This document shows, one piece after another, positions 41,273-49,067 of a DNA stretch of 64,000 bases. The notes beneath the pieces are model-generated. The model saw nothing but the letters and a program-made list of their open reading frames with translations. It had not been told where the DNA came from and searched no databases. Origin of the DNA: Phenylobacterium sp. RIFCSPHIGHO2_01_FULL_69_31 (GTDB lineage Bacteria; Pseudomonadota; Alphaproteobacteria; Caulobacterales; Caulobacteraceae); assembly GCF_001824475.1 (NCBI RefSeq), contig NZ_MHXN01000039.1, positions 62,001 to 126,000 of the forward strand, written 5' to 3'. Each line of letters begins with the position of its first letter. Position 1 is the first letter of the stretch. The position numbers and the translations under genes were made by a program.

Positions 41273-42178
41273 GTGAATTTATCGGCTCTCGACCTGAACC
41301 TGCTGGTCGCACTGGACGCGCTCCTGCGGGAGGTCAGCGTGAGCCGCGCCGCCGATCGGATCGGCCTGTCGCAACCGGCGACCAGTCATGCCTTGCGGCG
41401 CCTGCGGGAGGTGATGGGCGATCCTCTGCTGGTCCGCGCTGGGGCGCGGATGGAACTGACGCCGAGGGCCGAGGCCCTGCGCGAGCCACTGGCGGCGGCG
41501 CTGGCGCAGGTCCAGAGCCTGTTCGCCGAAGAGGGGTTCGACCCGGCCACGAGCCGGCGCCAGTTCACCGCGATGATCCCCGATGTCTGCACCAGCATCC
41601 TGCTGCCGGGCCTGGTGCATCGGCTGGAGGCCGAGGCGCCCCATGTGCGCCTCAAGCTGGCGCCCTTCCGCGCGCCCGGGATGATGACGCCCGACTTCGC
41701 CCGGGCGCTGGACTTCATCGTGGGTTACCAGGCCCACGACTTTCCCGGCTTCCACCGCCAGCGGCTCTATGTAGATTCCGACGTCCTGGCGGTCCGCAAC
41801 GGCCGCGCCGGGGCCCGGCGTCTATCCACGATCGAGGGGTTCCTGGCGGCGCGCCACGTCGCGGTGGTCTCCCGCGGCGAAACGATCGACCCGATCGACG
41901 CCTGGCTTACCGGCCTCGGGCTCAAGCGCGACGTGGTGCTGACGACCCCCACCTATCTCCAGGCGCTGGAGGCGGCCGCCCGGACAGATCTTGTGGCGTT
42001 CGTCCCTTCGCGCCTGATTGCCGCCGCGGGCCGTGACATGGGCCTTCGCCGGGTGGAGCCGCCACTCGACACCGGCCACGACGAGCAGGATCTGCTCCAT
42101 CCGGCGCGGCTGAACGCCGACCCGGCCTCGATCTGGATCCGCAGCCTGGTGCTGGAGATCGGTCGCGGCCAGGCCTAG
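41273..42178 (+). CDS. LysR family transcriptional regulator
   Basis: 301 residues from a GTG. The N-terminal winged helix is LDLNLLVALDALLREVSVSRAADRIGLSQPATSHALRRLREVMGDPLLVR. The C-terminal two-lobe effector domain contains DFIVGYQAHDFPGF. The subgroup resembles NodD/LinR-like regulators. It is divergent from the SnoaL-like gene and likely controls it; the carboxylesterase downstream is 66 nt away and could also be a target. Confidence 0.88.
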   Translation: MNLSALDLNLLVALDALLREVSVSRAADRIGLSQPATSHALRRLREVMGDPLLVRAGARMELTPRAEALREPLAAALAQVQSLFAEEGFDPATSRRQFTAMIPDVCTSILLPGLVHRLEAEAPHVRLKLAPFRAPGMMTPDFARALDFIVGYQAHDFPGFHRQRLYVDSDVLAVRNGRAGARRLSTIEGFLAARHVAVVSRGETIDPIDAWLTGLGLKRDVVLTTPTYLQALEAAARTDLVAFVPSRLIAAAGRDMGLRRVEPPLDTGHDEQDLLHPARLNADPASIWIRSLVLEIGRGQA

Positions 42179-42244
42179 GCCCGACACATTCGCGCAACAG
42201 CCCGGCGCTAATCAGACCGGAAATTCGAAAAATCGGGGGAAGCC

Positions 42245-43750
42245 ATGATCGTCCGTCTGCTCACCGCCAGCGCCCTGGCGCTCGGCCTCGCCGCTGCGCC
42301 CCTCGCGGCCCAGGCCCAGGCGCCCGCCGACGCCTTCGCCTCGGACGTGAACCAGGTGGTCCGGATCAAGCAAGGCGCGCTGAAGGGGACGGTGAAGGAC
42401 GGGGTCGCCTACACCCTGGGCATTCCCTACGCCGCGCCGCCGGTCGGCGATCTGCGCTGGAAACCGCCGGCGGCCGCCCCCGCCTGGGCCGGCGAGCGCG
42501 ACGCCAGCCGCGCCGGCCCGCGCTGCCAGGACGTCGAGGACTGCCTGACCCTCAATGTGGTGCGACCGGCGAACGCCAAACCCGGCCAGAAGCTGCCGGT
42601 CATGGTCTGGATCCATGGCGGCGCCTTCGTCATCGGGACCAGCATGGGCGCCTTCGGTGGCGATACCGAGGGAACGAACTTCGCCAAGGACGGGATCGTC
42701 CACGTCAGCCTGAACTACCGGCTGGGCCGCGCCGGCTGGTTCGCACATCCGGCCCTGACGGCCGAAGGTCCCACCGGCAACTACGGCCTGATGGACCAGG
42801 TCGCGGCCCTGAAGTGGGTCCAGGCCAACATCGCCCGGTTCGGCGGCGACCCGAAGAACGTCACCATCTACGGCGAGAGCGCCGGGGGCATCTCGGTGCT
42901 ATACCTGATGCTGGCGCCGGACGCGAAAGGGCTGTTCGCCAAGGCGATCGGCCAGTCCAGCTTCGCGCGGCACCAGCCCACGCCGCTGAAGACCGCCGAG
43001 GCGGCGGGGCTGAAGGCCGCCCAGGCGGCGGGTGTCCAGGGCGAAGACGCTGCGGCGGCGGCGGCCCTGCGCAAGCTGCCGCTCAGCGCCATGCCCTATA
43101 CGGGCGGGTTCATCGGCCGGGCGGGTCCGATCCTGGACGGCCGGTACATCACCACGGGCATCGCCCAGGGCTTCGCGGCGGGCCGGCAGGCAAAGATCCC
43201 GCTGATGCTGGGCGGCAATTCGAACGAGGCCAGCCTGGTCCGGCCCCAGCCGGCTCAGCTCGACGCCATCCCGGAGCTCCAGAAGGCCGCGATCCTCAAG
43301 ACCTTCGATCCGGCGAACTCGGGCGACAAGGCCCGCATCGTCAACGACGTGGTGACCGTCCAGATGATCACCGAGCCGGACCGCCATGCCGCCCGACTGC
43401 ACACGAAGGCGGGCCACCCCGCCTTCCTCTACTACTTCAGCCACGTGCCCGCCGACGCCGGGGCGCGCAAACCCTATGGCGCGGGCCACACCGACGAGAT
43501 CCGCTACGTCTTCGGCGCGCCCACCGCGCCGGCCAAGTTCACAGCGGACGATAAGGCCCTGTCCGATGCGATCCACGGCTACTGGGTGAACTTCGCCCGG
43601 ACCGGCGAGCCTGGGACAGCCGGCGGCGTCCCCTGGCCGCGGTTCGGCGCGAACGAGGCGCAGGTCGAGTTCGGGCAGGGCGCCGTCAGCGTGCGCGAGC
43701 GGTTCCTGAAGGATTGGCGCGACGTGGTGGAAGCCGGCCAGCCGAAGTAG
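42245..43750 (+). CDS. Exported type-B carboxylesterase, copy 1
   Basis: 501 residues; signal peptide 1-24 (ending AQAQA), so probably periplasmic or secreted. The catalytic Ser is in TIYGESAGGIS near residue 216, the oxyanion region in HGGAFVIG, and the His in the GHTDEIRYVFG region. It hydrolyses carboxylic esters of unknown specificity. A second, similar exported esterase lies at 44.7-46.2 kb on the other strand, with ku between them. Confidence 0.9.
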   Translation: MIVRLLTASALALGLAAAPLAAQAQAPADAFASDVNQVVRIKQGALKGTVKDGVAYTLGIPYAAPPVGDLRWKPPAAAPAWAGERDASRAGPRCQDVEDCLTLNVVRPANAKPGQKLPVMVWIHGGAFVIGTSMGAFGGDTEGTNFAKDGIVHVSLNYRLGRAGWFAHPALTAEGPTGNYGLMDQVAALKWVQANIARFGGDPKNVTIYGESAGGISVLYLMLAPDAKGLFAKAIGQSSFARHQPTPLKTAEAAGLKAAQAAGVQGEDAAAAAALRKLPLSAMPYTGGFIGRAGPILDGRYITTGIAQGFAAGRQAKIPLMLGGNSNEASLVRPQPAQLDAIPELQKAAILKTFDPANSGDKARIVNDVVTVQMITEPDRHAARLHTKAGHPAFLYYFSHVPADAGARKPYGAGHTDEIRYVFGAPTAPAKFTADDKALSDAIHGYWVNFARTGEPGTAGGVPWPRFGANEAQVEFGQGAVSVRERFLKDWRDVVEAGQPK

Positions 43751-43769
43751 CGGGCGTTTTAGGCCCGCT
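43749..43769. terminator. Bidirectional hairpin between the carboxylesterase and ku
   Basis: A perfect 7-bp stem AGCGGGC/GCCCGCT with a 7-nt T-rich loop spans the two convergent stop codons. Weak but well placed. Confidence 0.45.
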
Positions 43770-44616
43770 TCTTGGCGGGCGCCTTGCGGGCGGCGGGCTT
43801 CTTTGCAGGCGTCGCGGCCTTGCGGGCGGGCGTCTTGCGCCGTTCGCCACCGCCCAGGCTGCGCTTGAGGGCTTCCATCAGGTCGATGACCTCGGCCTCC
43901 TTGGGCTCCTCGACCTTCTTTATGCCGTGGCCCTTCTGCTTTTCCTTGATCAGGGCCCGGAGCGCGTCCTCGTAGCGATCGTTGAACTTCGAGGGATCGA
44001 AGGGACCGGACTGCTGGTCGATGATCTTCGCGGCGATCTCTACCATGGCGGCCGGCGCCTTGTGGGCCGGGATGCGGTCGAAGACATCGCTGGCGTCCCT
44101 CACCTCGCGGTTCGACCTGAGGGAATAGGCGAGTATGCCCTTGCCGCGCGGCTCCAGCGCCATGAGCCGCTCGCGCTGGTGCATGACCAGCCGGCCCAGG
44201 GCGACCTTGCCCGCCTTTTCCATGGCCTGCCGGATAACGGTGAACGCCTCGACGGCCATGTCCCCGTCGGGGGTCAGGAAATAGGGATCGTTCCAGTAGA
44301 GGCGGTCGATGTCGTCCTCGTCCACGAACCGCTCGATGTCGAGGGTGCGGGTGGTCTCCAGCCGGACGTTCTTGATCTCCTCGTCCGTGACCACGACGTA
44401 GTGGCCCTTCTCGACCTCGTAGCCCTTGACGATGTCGGAGCGGTCGACCGGCCCCGTTTCGGGGTCGGTGGGGATCATGCGGATCCGGTTGTTGGTCTGC
44501 TTGTGCAGCATGTTGAAGCTGACGTCGCTGGTCCGCTGGGTGGCGGTGTAGAGCGCGACGGGGCAGCTCACGAGGCTGAGGCGCAGGTAGCCCTGCCAGG
44601 TCGGACGAGTGGCCAT
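43759..44616 (-). CDS. ku: Non-homologous end-joining protein Ku
   Basis: 285 residues. The Ku core (WQGYLRLSLVSCPVAL, NMLHKQTNNRIR, then EKAGKVALGRLVMHQRERL) is complete. The C-terminal about 30 residues form a Lys/Ala/Pro-rich tail that binds DNA or recruits LigD. The homodimer holds DNA ends for LigD (37.4-40.0 kb). It is convergent with carboxylesterase copy 1. Confidence 0.94.
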   Translation of the reverse strand: MATRPTWQGYLRLSLVSCPVALYTATQRTSDVSFNMLHKQTNNRIRMIPTDPETGPVDRSDIVKGYEVEKGHYVVVTDEEIKNVRLETTRTLDIERFVDEDDIDRLYWNDPYFLTPDGDMAVEAFTVIRQAMEKAGKVALGRLVMHQRERLMALEPRGKGILAYSLRSNREVRDASDVFDRIPAHKAPAAMVEIAAKIIDQQSGPFDPSKFNDRYEDALRALIKEKQKGHGIKKVEEPKEAEVIDLMEALKRSLGGGERRKTPARKAATPAKKPAARKAPAKKRA

Positions 44617-44669
44617 GGGAATCTCCGGATCGCCGGAGTCAACGCGCCTACGGCCGAGTCAGTTCGCAG

Positions 44670-46151
44670 CTATTTCGGCAGGGCCAGAGTGGGCAGGGCC
44701 GCCGCCTGCTGGAGGTCGAGCTGGGGCTTGCGGAAGTGGCTGCGGACGCCGCTCGGGGCGCCGAACTCCATCAGCCGGTCAGCCTTGGGATCGTAGGCCG
44801 GCCAGGCCTCGGCGCCGCACGTGGGCGCGGAGGACTTGGCGAAGCTCACCCAGCAGGCGTGCATGAGGCTGGCCATGGCCTTGTCGTCCTCGCTCACCAG
44901 GCTCATCGGCGTGCGGCGGCCCCAGTATTCGAAGACGTACTGGATCTCCGCGGCGTGCGCGGCGGTCTTCACCGCCGGCCGGAACCGCGAGCCGACATAG
45001 GAGAAGTGATAGAGCCAGGCCGGCTTGCCGCCGGAGGCCTGCTCGGCGACCCACCGGGCGGGCCCGCCCATGAACCGGTCGGTGAAGACGGCGCGGGCCA
45101 GCGTCTCGTCGCCCTGGGCCGCTTCGTCCTTGTAGACCACGCGGGCGGCGGCGGGGATCATCGCCAACTGGGCGGCCGTGGGCGGACCCGGACCCATCAG
45201 GGAATCTTCGCCGGAGTTGGACCCGATGATGAGGGGCACGTCGTCGAAGGTCCTGCGCGCCAGGGCCTGGGATGGCGTCTCAGTCATCAATTTGCCGTCG
45301 ACGAAGGGGCCGTAGGTCCCGCCGATGGCGACCAGCGTCTCGACGGGGACCGCGCGCAGCGCCTCCGCCGTGGTGGCGTCGAGGGCGGCCGCGCCTGCCT
45401 GTTCCTTGGCGGCCAGGGCGACGGGCGGGAACCAGCCGCCCCCGGACTGTACGATCGCCTTCCGGTACAGCCCCCGGGCCTTGGGTGTAGCCAGCAGCGC
45501 CAGGGTGCTCATGCCGCCGGCCGACTCGCCGAAGACGGTGACGTTGTTGGGGTCGCCGCCGAAGGCTGGGGCGTTGCGCTTCACCCACTGGAGGGCCGCG
45601 ATCTGGTCCATCAGGCCGAAGTTGCCCGTCGGGGCGGCGCCGTCGTCCTTGGTCAGCGCCGGATGGGCGAAGTAGCCCAGCGCGCCCAGGCGGTAGTTGA
45701 TCGAGACCAGCACGATCCCGTCACGGGCGAAGTTCGAGCCGTCATAGACCCAGCCTGCGCCCGTCCGGTGGCTGCCGCCGTGGATCCAGACCATGACCGG
45801 CGCGGCCTTGGCGCCCTTCGGCGCGAAGACGTTGAGCTGCAGGCAGTCCTCGCTCACCGGCCCGTTGGCGCCGCCGGTGTTCGGAGAGCCGTTGGCGTTC
45901 ATCGGCTGGGGGCAGGAAGGGCCGTTCTTCGTGGCGTCACGCTCGCCCGTCCATTTGGCGGCAGGCTGCGGCGGCGCCCAGCGCAGCTTGCCGACGGGCG
46001 GGGCGGCGAAGGGGATGTTGCGGAAGACGTGGGCCTTGTCGGTCGCCTCGCCGACGAGGACGCCGCCGTCGACCTTGGCCTTCACGAGCGTCTGCGCCTG
46101 GGCCGCGCCGGCCGCAAACCATGCCGCCGCCAAGATTGCCGCCCAACGCAT
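44670..46151 (-). CDS. Exported type-B carboxylesterase, copy 2
   Basis: 493 residues from the ATG with GGGAGG at good spacing; an ATG two codons upstream is too close to it. Signal peptide 1-20 (ending AAQAQ). Catalytic motifs VFGESAGGMS, HGGSHRTGAG and a C-terminal SYVGSRFRPAV/AEIQYVFE region. It is about as similar to copy 1 as family members usually are. It is divergent from imuA across 150 bp that contain the LexA box. Confidence 0.9.
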   Translation of the reverse strand: MRWAAILAAAWFAAGAAQAQTLVKAKVDGGVLVGEATDKAHVFRNIPFAAPPVGKLRWAPPQPAAKWTGERDATKNGPSCPQPMNANGSPNTGGANGPVSEDCLQLNVFAPKGAKAAPVMVWIHGGSHRTGAGWVYDGSNFARDGIVLVSINYRLGALGYFAHPALTKDDGAAPTGNFGLMDQIAALQWVKRNAPAFGGDPNNVTVFGESAGGMSTLALLATPKARGLYRKAIVQSGGGWFPPVALAAKEQAGAAALDATTAEALRAVPVETLVAIGGTYGPFVDGKLMTETPSQALARRTFDDVPLIIGSNSGEDSLMGPGPPTAAQLAMIPAAARVVYKDEAAQGDETLARAVFTDRFMGGPARWVAEQASGGKPAWLYHFSYVGSRFRPAVKTAAHAAEIQYVFEYWGRRTPMSLVSEDDKAMASLMHACWVSFAKSSAPTCGAEAWPAYDPKADRLMEFGAPSGVRSHFRKPQLDLQQAAALPTLALPK

Positions 46152-46267
46152 CCTCATGCCTCCCGCTTCCGCGGGGGACTTTGCCCGGGTTTTGGAGCAC
46201 GGGGCAACCGCCGCCCGGCCTGAATTCGGCGGCAACCCCGGCTTGACTCCTTCGTTCTGCAGTTCCA

Positions 46268-46282
46268 GAACAAAGATGGAAC
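46268..46282. promoter_or_regulatory. LexA (SOS) box of the imuA-imuB-dnaE2 operon
   Basis: GAAC-N7-GAAC, the reverse complement of the alphaproteobacterial GTTC-N7-GTTC LexA site, 18 nt before the imuA start. A TTGACT hexamer lies 30 nt further upstream. Confidence 0.8.
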
Positions 46283-46300
46283 AAAAGGAGTCCCAAAGCG

Positions 46301-47092
46301 ATGTCCGATTTTCGCGCCACGCGGATCGCCGCCCTGGCCGCGAAGATCGCCGCCATCGAGAGCGGCGGACGCGCCAAGGCCGGTGTGCTGCCCTTCGGCG
46401 ACGCCAGGCTGGACGGCTGCCTGCCGGGCGGCGGACTGGCGCTGGGGCGCTGGCACGAGATTGTCGGCGCGGGGCTGGAGGCCGAGACCTCAGCCGCGCC
46501 GGCCGCCTTCGCGGCCCTGGCCGCCACACCTCTGGCCCGGACGGGCGAGGCGGTGTGGGTGCTGCGCCGTGACGACCTCTGGGCGCCGGGCCTGGCCGGC
46601 TTGGGCTTCCCGCCCGAGCGGCTGATCCAGGTCTGCGTCCGCGACGAGGCCGAGGCCCTGGCGGTGATGGAGGACGCCCTGGCCACCGTGGGCGTTTCCG
46701 CCGTCTTCGCAGAGGTGGAGGCGGTGGACCTGACTGCGGGCCGGCGGCTGCAGCTGGCCTGCGAGAAGCGGGGCGCCACGGGCTTCGTGATCAAGCGCCG
46801 GCCGTTCGGAGGAAAGGCCAGGACCGAGGCGGCCGGCTCGGTGGCCGGAACCCGATGGCGCGTGGCGTCCGCCCCCTCCGAACCCCCGGCCGGAGAATTC
46901 GGCCTGGGTGCGCCGCGGTTGCGCGTGGCGCTCGAACGCTGCCGGGGCGGACGAACCGGCGAATGGATCCTCGAGGCCTCCGCGGCCTATTCCTGGGAGG
47001 CAGGCGATGTCGCGCATCCTCTGCGCCTGGTCGCCGACCTGGGCGATCGCGAACTGGCGCCGGCGCAACCCCGCGAACGCCGAGCGGCCTAG
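46301..47092 (+). CDS. imuA: ImuA, RecA/SulA-like mutagenesis protein
   Basis: 263 residues; AAAGGAG ribosome binding site 10 nt from the LexA box. A RecA-related fold: LPFGDARLDGCLPGGGLALGRWHEI, corresponding to the Walker region but degenerate, then RRDDLWAPGLAGLGFPPERLIQVCVRDEAEALAVMEDAL. ImuA works with ImuB and DnaE2 in SOS-induced translesion synthesis; its exact role is not settled, but it may modulate RecA. Its last 86 nt overlap imuB in another frame. Confidence 0.9.
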   Translation: MSDFRATRIAALAAKIAAIESGGRAKAGVLPFGDARLDGCLPGGGLALGRWHEIVGAGLEAETSAAPAAFAALAATPLARTGEAVWVLRRDDLWAPGLAGLGFPPERLIQVCVRDEAEALAVMEDALATVGVSAVFAEVEAVDLTAGRRLQLACEKRGATGFVIKRRPFGGKARTEAAGSVAGTRWRVASAPSEPPAGEFGLGAPRLRVALERCRGGRTGEWILEASAAYSWEAGDVAHPLRLVADLGDRELAPAQPRERRAA

Positions 47093-48653
47093 CGCCCCCG
47101 AAAGCTCCTCCCCTGTCGTGAAGACGACGGGGGAGGTGGCTCGGCGCGGCACGCGGCGAGACGGAGGGGGCGCAAGGCCCCAGGCTCCGAGCTGCCGGCC
47201 TGACGCCCCCCTCGCCCTCATCGAGACCGTCCGTCAGGTCCGCCGGCTCGCCGCCGTCAGCGACGAGGCCGCCAAGCTTGGGTTGCACGTCGGTCAGAAG
47301 GCCACCGACGCCATGGCCCTGGTCCCCGGCCTCATCACCGCCGAGGCCGAGCCGGAGGCGGACGCCCAGGCCCTGACCGCGCTTGTGGACTGGTGCGTGC
47401 GCTTCTCGCCCGCGGTGGCCGCCGACCGGCCGGACGGGTTGTTCCTGGACATCTCCGGCGTGGCCCACCTGTGGGGCGGGGAAGGCGAACTGCTGGCCGA
47501 TTTCCGGGCGCGCCTGGCCGCCAACGGCCTGCCCTTCCGCCTGGCCATCGCCGACACGCCCGGCGCGGCCTGGGCCCTGGCGCATCACGGCCGCGACGGA
47601 ACCATCGCGCCGCCGAACGGCCAGGGCGAGCTTCTGGCGCACCTACCGCCAGCCGCCCTGCGCCTCGATCCCGAGGCGGCCGCCCAGATCGAGCGGCTGG
47701 GCCTGCGCCGGCTGGGCCAGCTCATGGAGATCCCCCGCGCGCCGCTGGGCCGCCGCTTCGGGGCGGCGACCCTGGACCGGCTGGACCAGGCCTTGGGCCG
47801 CACGGCCGAGGCGCTGGCTTTCCGCCGCCCGGCCACGCCCTGGGTCGATCGGCTGGCCTTCTTCGAGCCGATCAGCGCGCCCGAGGACATGGCCCGGGTG
47901 ACTGAGGACGTCACCGCCAAGCTCTGCGCCCGGCTGGAGGCGGAGAGCCAGGGCGGCCGGCGCTTCGAGGTCGCCTTCCACCGGGTGGACGGCAAGGCGC
48001 CGGCGATCGCCGTCGGCCTCTCCCTGCCCGGCCGCGATGCCCGCCGCATCGCCCGCCTCCTGCAGCCCAAGCTGGAGACGGTCGACCCCGGCTTCGGCGT
48101 CGAGAGCGTGACCATCGCCGCCTATGCCGTCGAACCCGTGGGCGGGCGGCAGGTGCGGATCGAGGCGGGCCTGGAGGCGGCGGTGGAGGACGGCCTGGCT
48201 CCGCTGGTGGACCGGCTCGCCAACCGCCTGGGCCCTTGCGCCGTGTGGCGCGCCGCGCCGTTCGAAAGCCACGTCCCCGAGCTGTCCGCGACCCGAACCC
48301 CGGCCCTGGGGGCGCCGCCGCCGCAGGCCCAGCCCTGGAACCGCGAGGCGCCGCGCCCGGTCCGCCTGTTCCGCCGCCCCGAGCCCCTGGAGCAGGTGGT
48401 GGCGCTGTTGCCCGACGACCCGCCGATCCAGTTCCGCTGGCGCGGCCGCCTGCACCGGGTCCAGCGCGCCGAGGGGCCCGAGCGCATCGGCGAGGAATGG
48501 TGGAAGGGCGACATCGCCGACGCCTCGATCACCCACGTCCGCGACTACTACCGCGTGGAGGACGCCGAGGGCGGCCGTTTCTGGCTGTTCCGCGCCGGTC
48601 TCTACGGCGGCGGGGACGCCCCCAAATGGTGGCTGCACGGCCTGTTCGGATAG
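47007..48653 (+). CDS. imuB: ImuB, Y-family polymerase-like mutasome hub
   Basis: 548 residues; start chosen from GGAGG six bases before the ATG, which gives [20 protein letters not shown], the expected family N-terminus. The start lies inside imuA. ImuB has the Y-family fold but is catalytically dead; it bridges DnaE2 to the sliding clamp. Relatives run from the N-terminal strand almost directly into the APLALIE segment; here residues about 29-56 (Ser/Pro/Thr then Arg/Gly-rich) are encoded by a palindromic repeat, so this protein has an unusual linker. Confidence 0.9.
   Translation: MSRILCAWSPTWAIANWRRRNPANAERPSAPESSSPVVKTTGEVARRGTRRDGGGARPQAPSCRPDAPLALIETVRQVRRLAAVSDEAAKLGLHVGQKATDAMALVPGLITAEAEPEADAQALTALVDWCVRFSPAVAADRPDGLFLDISGVAHLWGGEGELLADFRARLAANGLPFRLAIADTPGAAWALAHHGRDGTIAPPNGQGELLAHLPPAALRLDPEAAAQIERLGLRRLGQLMEIPRAPLGRRFGAATLDRLDQALGRTAEALAFRRPATPWVDRLAFFEPISAPEDMARVTEDVTAKLCARLEAESQGGRRFEVAFHRVDGKAPAIAVGLSLPGRDARRIARLLQPKLETVDPGFGVESVTIAAYAVEPVGGRQVRIEAGLEAAVEDGLAPLVDRLANRLGPCAVWRAAPFESHVPELSATRTPALGAPPPQAQPWNREAPRPVRLFRRPEPLEQVVALLPDDPPIQFRWRGRLHRVQRAEGPERIGEEWWKGDIADASITHVRDYYRVEDAEGGRFWLFRAGLYGGGDAPKWWLHGLFG
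47094..47172 (+). repeat. Palindromic repeat element inside the imuB coding sequence
   Basis: It starts right after the imuA stop codon. A stem CTCCCC-tGTCGT/ACGAC-GGGGAG is followed by a second imperfect stem (CTCGGCGC/GCGGCGAG) and the tail GGAGGGGGCG. Outer ends GCGCCCCC and GGGGGCGC are complementary. Order and motifs match A1/A2 at 16.6 kb, which are intergenic. Here it is read in frame without a stop. Confidence 0.75.
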
Positions 48654-48662
48654 GAGCTTTCG

Positions 48663-49067
48663 ATGAAACCCAAGATCAGCCTGATCACCCTCGGCGCCCG
48701 CGACCTCGACCGGATGATCGCCTTTTACCGGGATGGCCTAGGACTGCCCCTGCACAACTACAGCCCCGGCGACGACATGGTGATGTTCCGGATGGAGGGA
48801 ACCTGGCTGGGCCTCTTCCCGCGGCAGGCCCTGGCGGAGGACGCCACCGTCCCGGTCGAAGGCTCCGGCTTCGCCGGCGTGGTGCTGGCGCACAACGCCC
48901 CCTCCAAGGCGGCGGTCGACCAGGTCTTCGCCGAGGCGCTGGCCGCAGGCGCCACCGCCGTCAAACAGCCCGTCGACGTCTTCTGGGGCGGCTACTCCGG
49001 CTACTTCGCCGATCCCGAGGGCAACCTCTGGGAGGTGGCCTGGAACCCCATCACCGACCTCACATGA
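48663..49067 (+). CDS. VOC (glyoxalase/bleomycin-resistance fold) protein inside the mutasome operon
   Basis: 134 residues, 9 nt after imuB and ending in an ATGA overlap with dnaE2. Vicinal oxygen chelate fold: two beta-alpha-beta-beta-beta modules, [26 protein letters not shown] and the C-terminal [25 protein letters not shown], where the Glu of LWEVAW is a metal-ligand position. Members include glyoxalase I, dioxygenases and resistance proteins. No role in translesion synthesis is known to me; its position couples its translation to dnaE2. Confidence 0.85.
   Translation: MKPKISLITLGARDLDRMIAFYRDGLGLPLHNYSPGDDMVMFRMEGTWLGLFPRQALAEDATVPVEGSGFAGVVLAHNAPSKAAVDQVFAEALAAGATAVKQPVDVFWGGYSGYFADPEGNLWEVAWNPITDLT

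Noticed and set aside
46256..46267. GTTC-N4-GTTC near the imuA promoter as a LexA box
   Set aside because: Spacing is 4, not 7; the true GAAC-N7-GAAC site is next to it.
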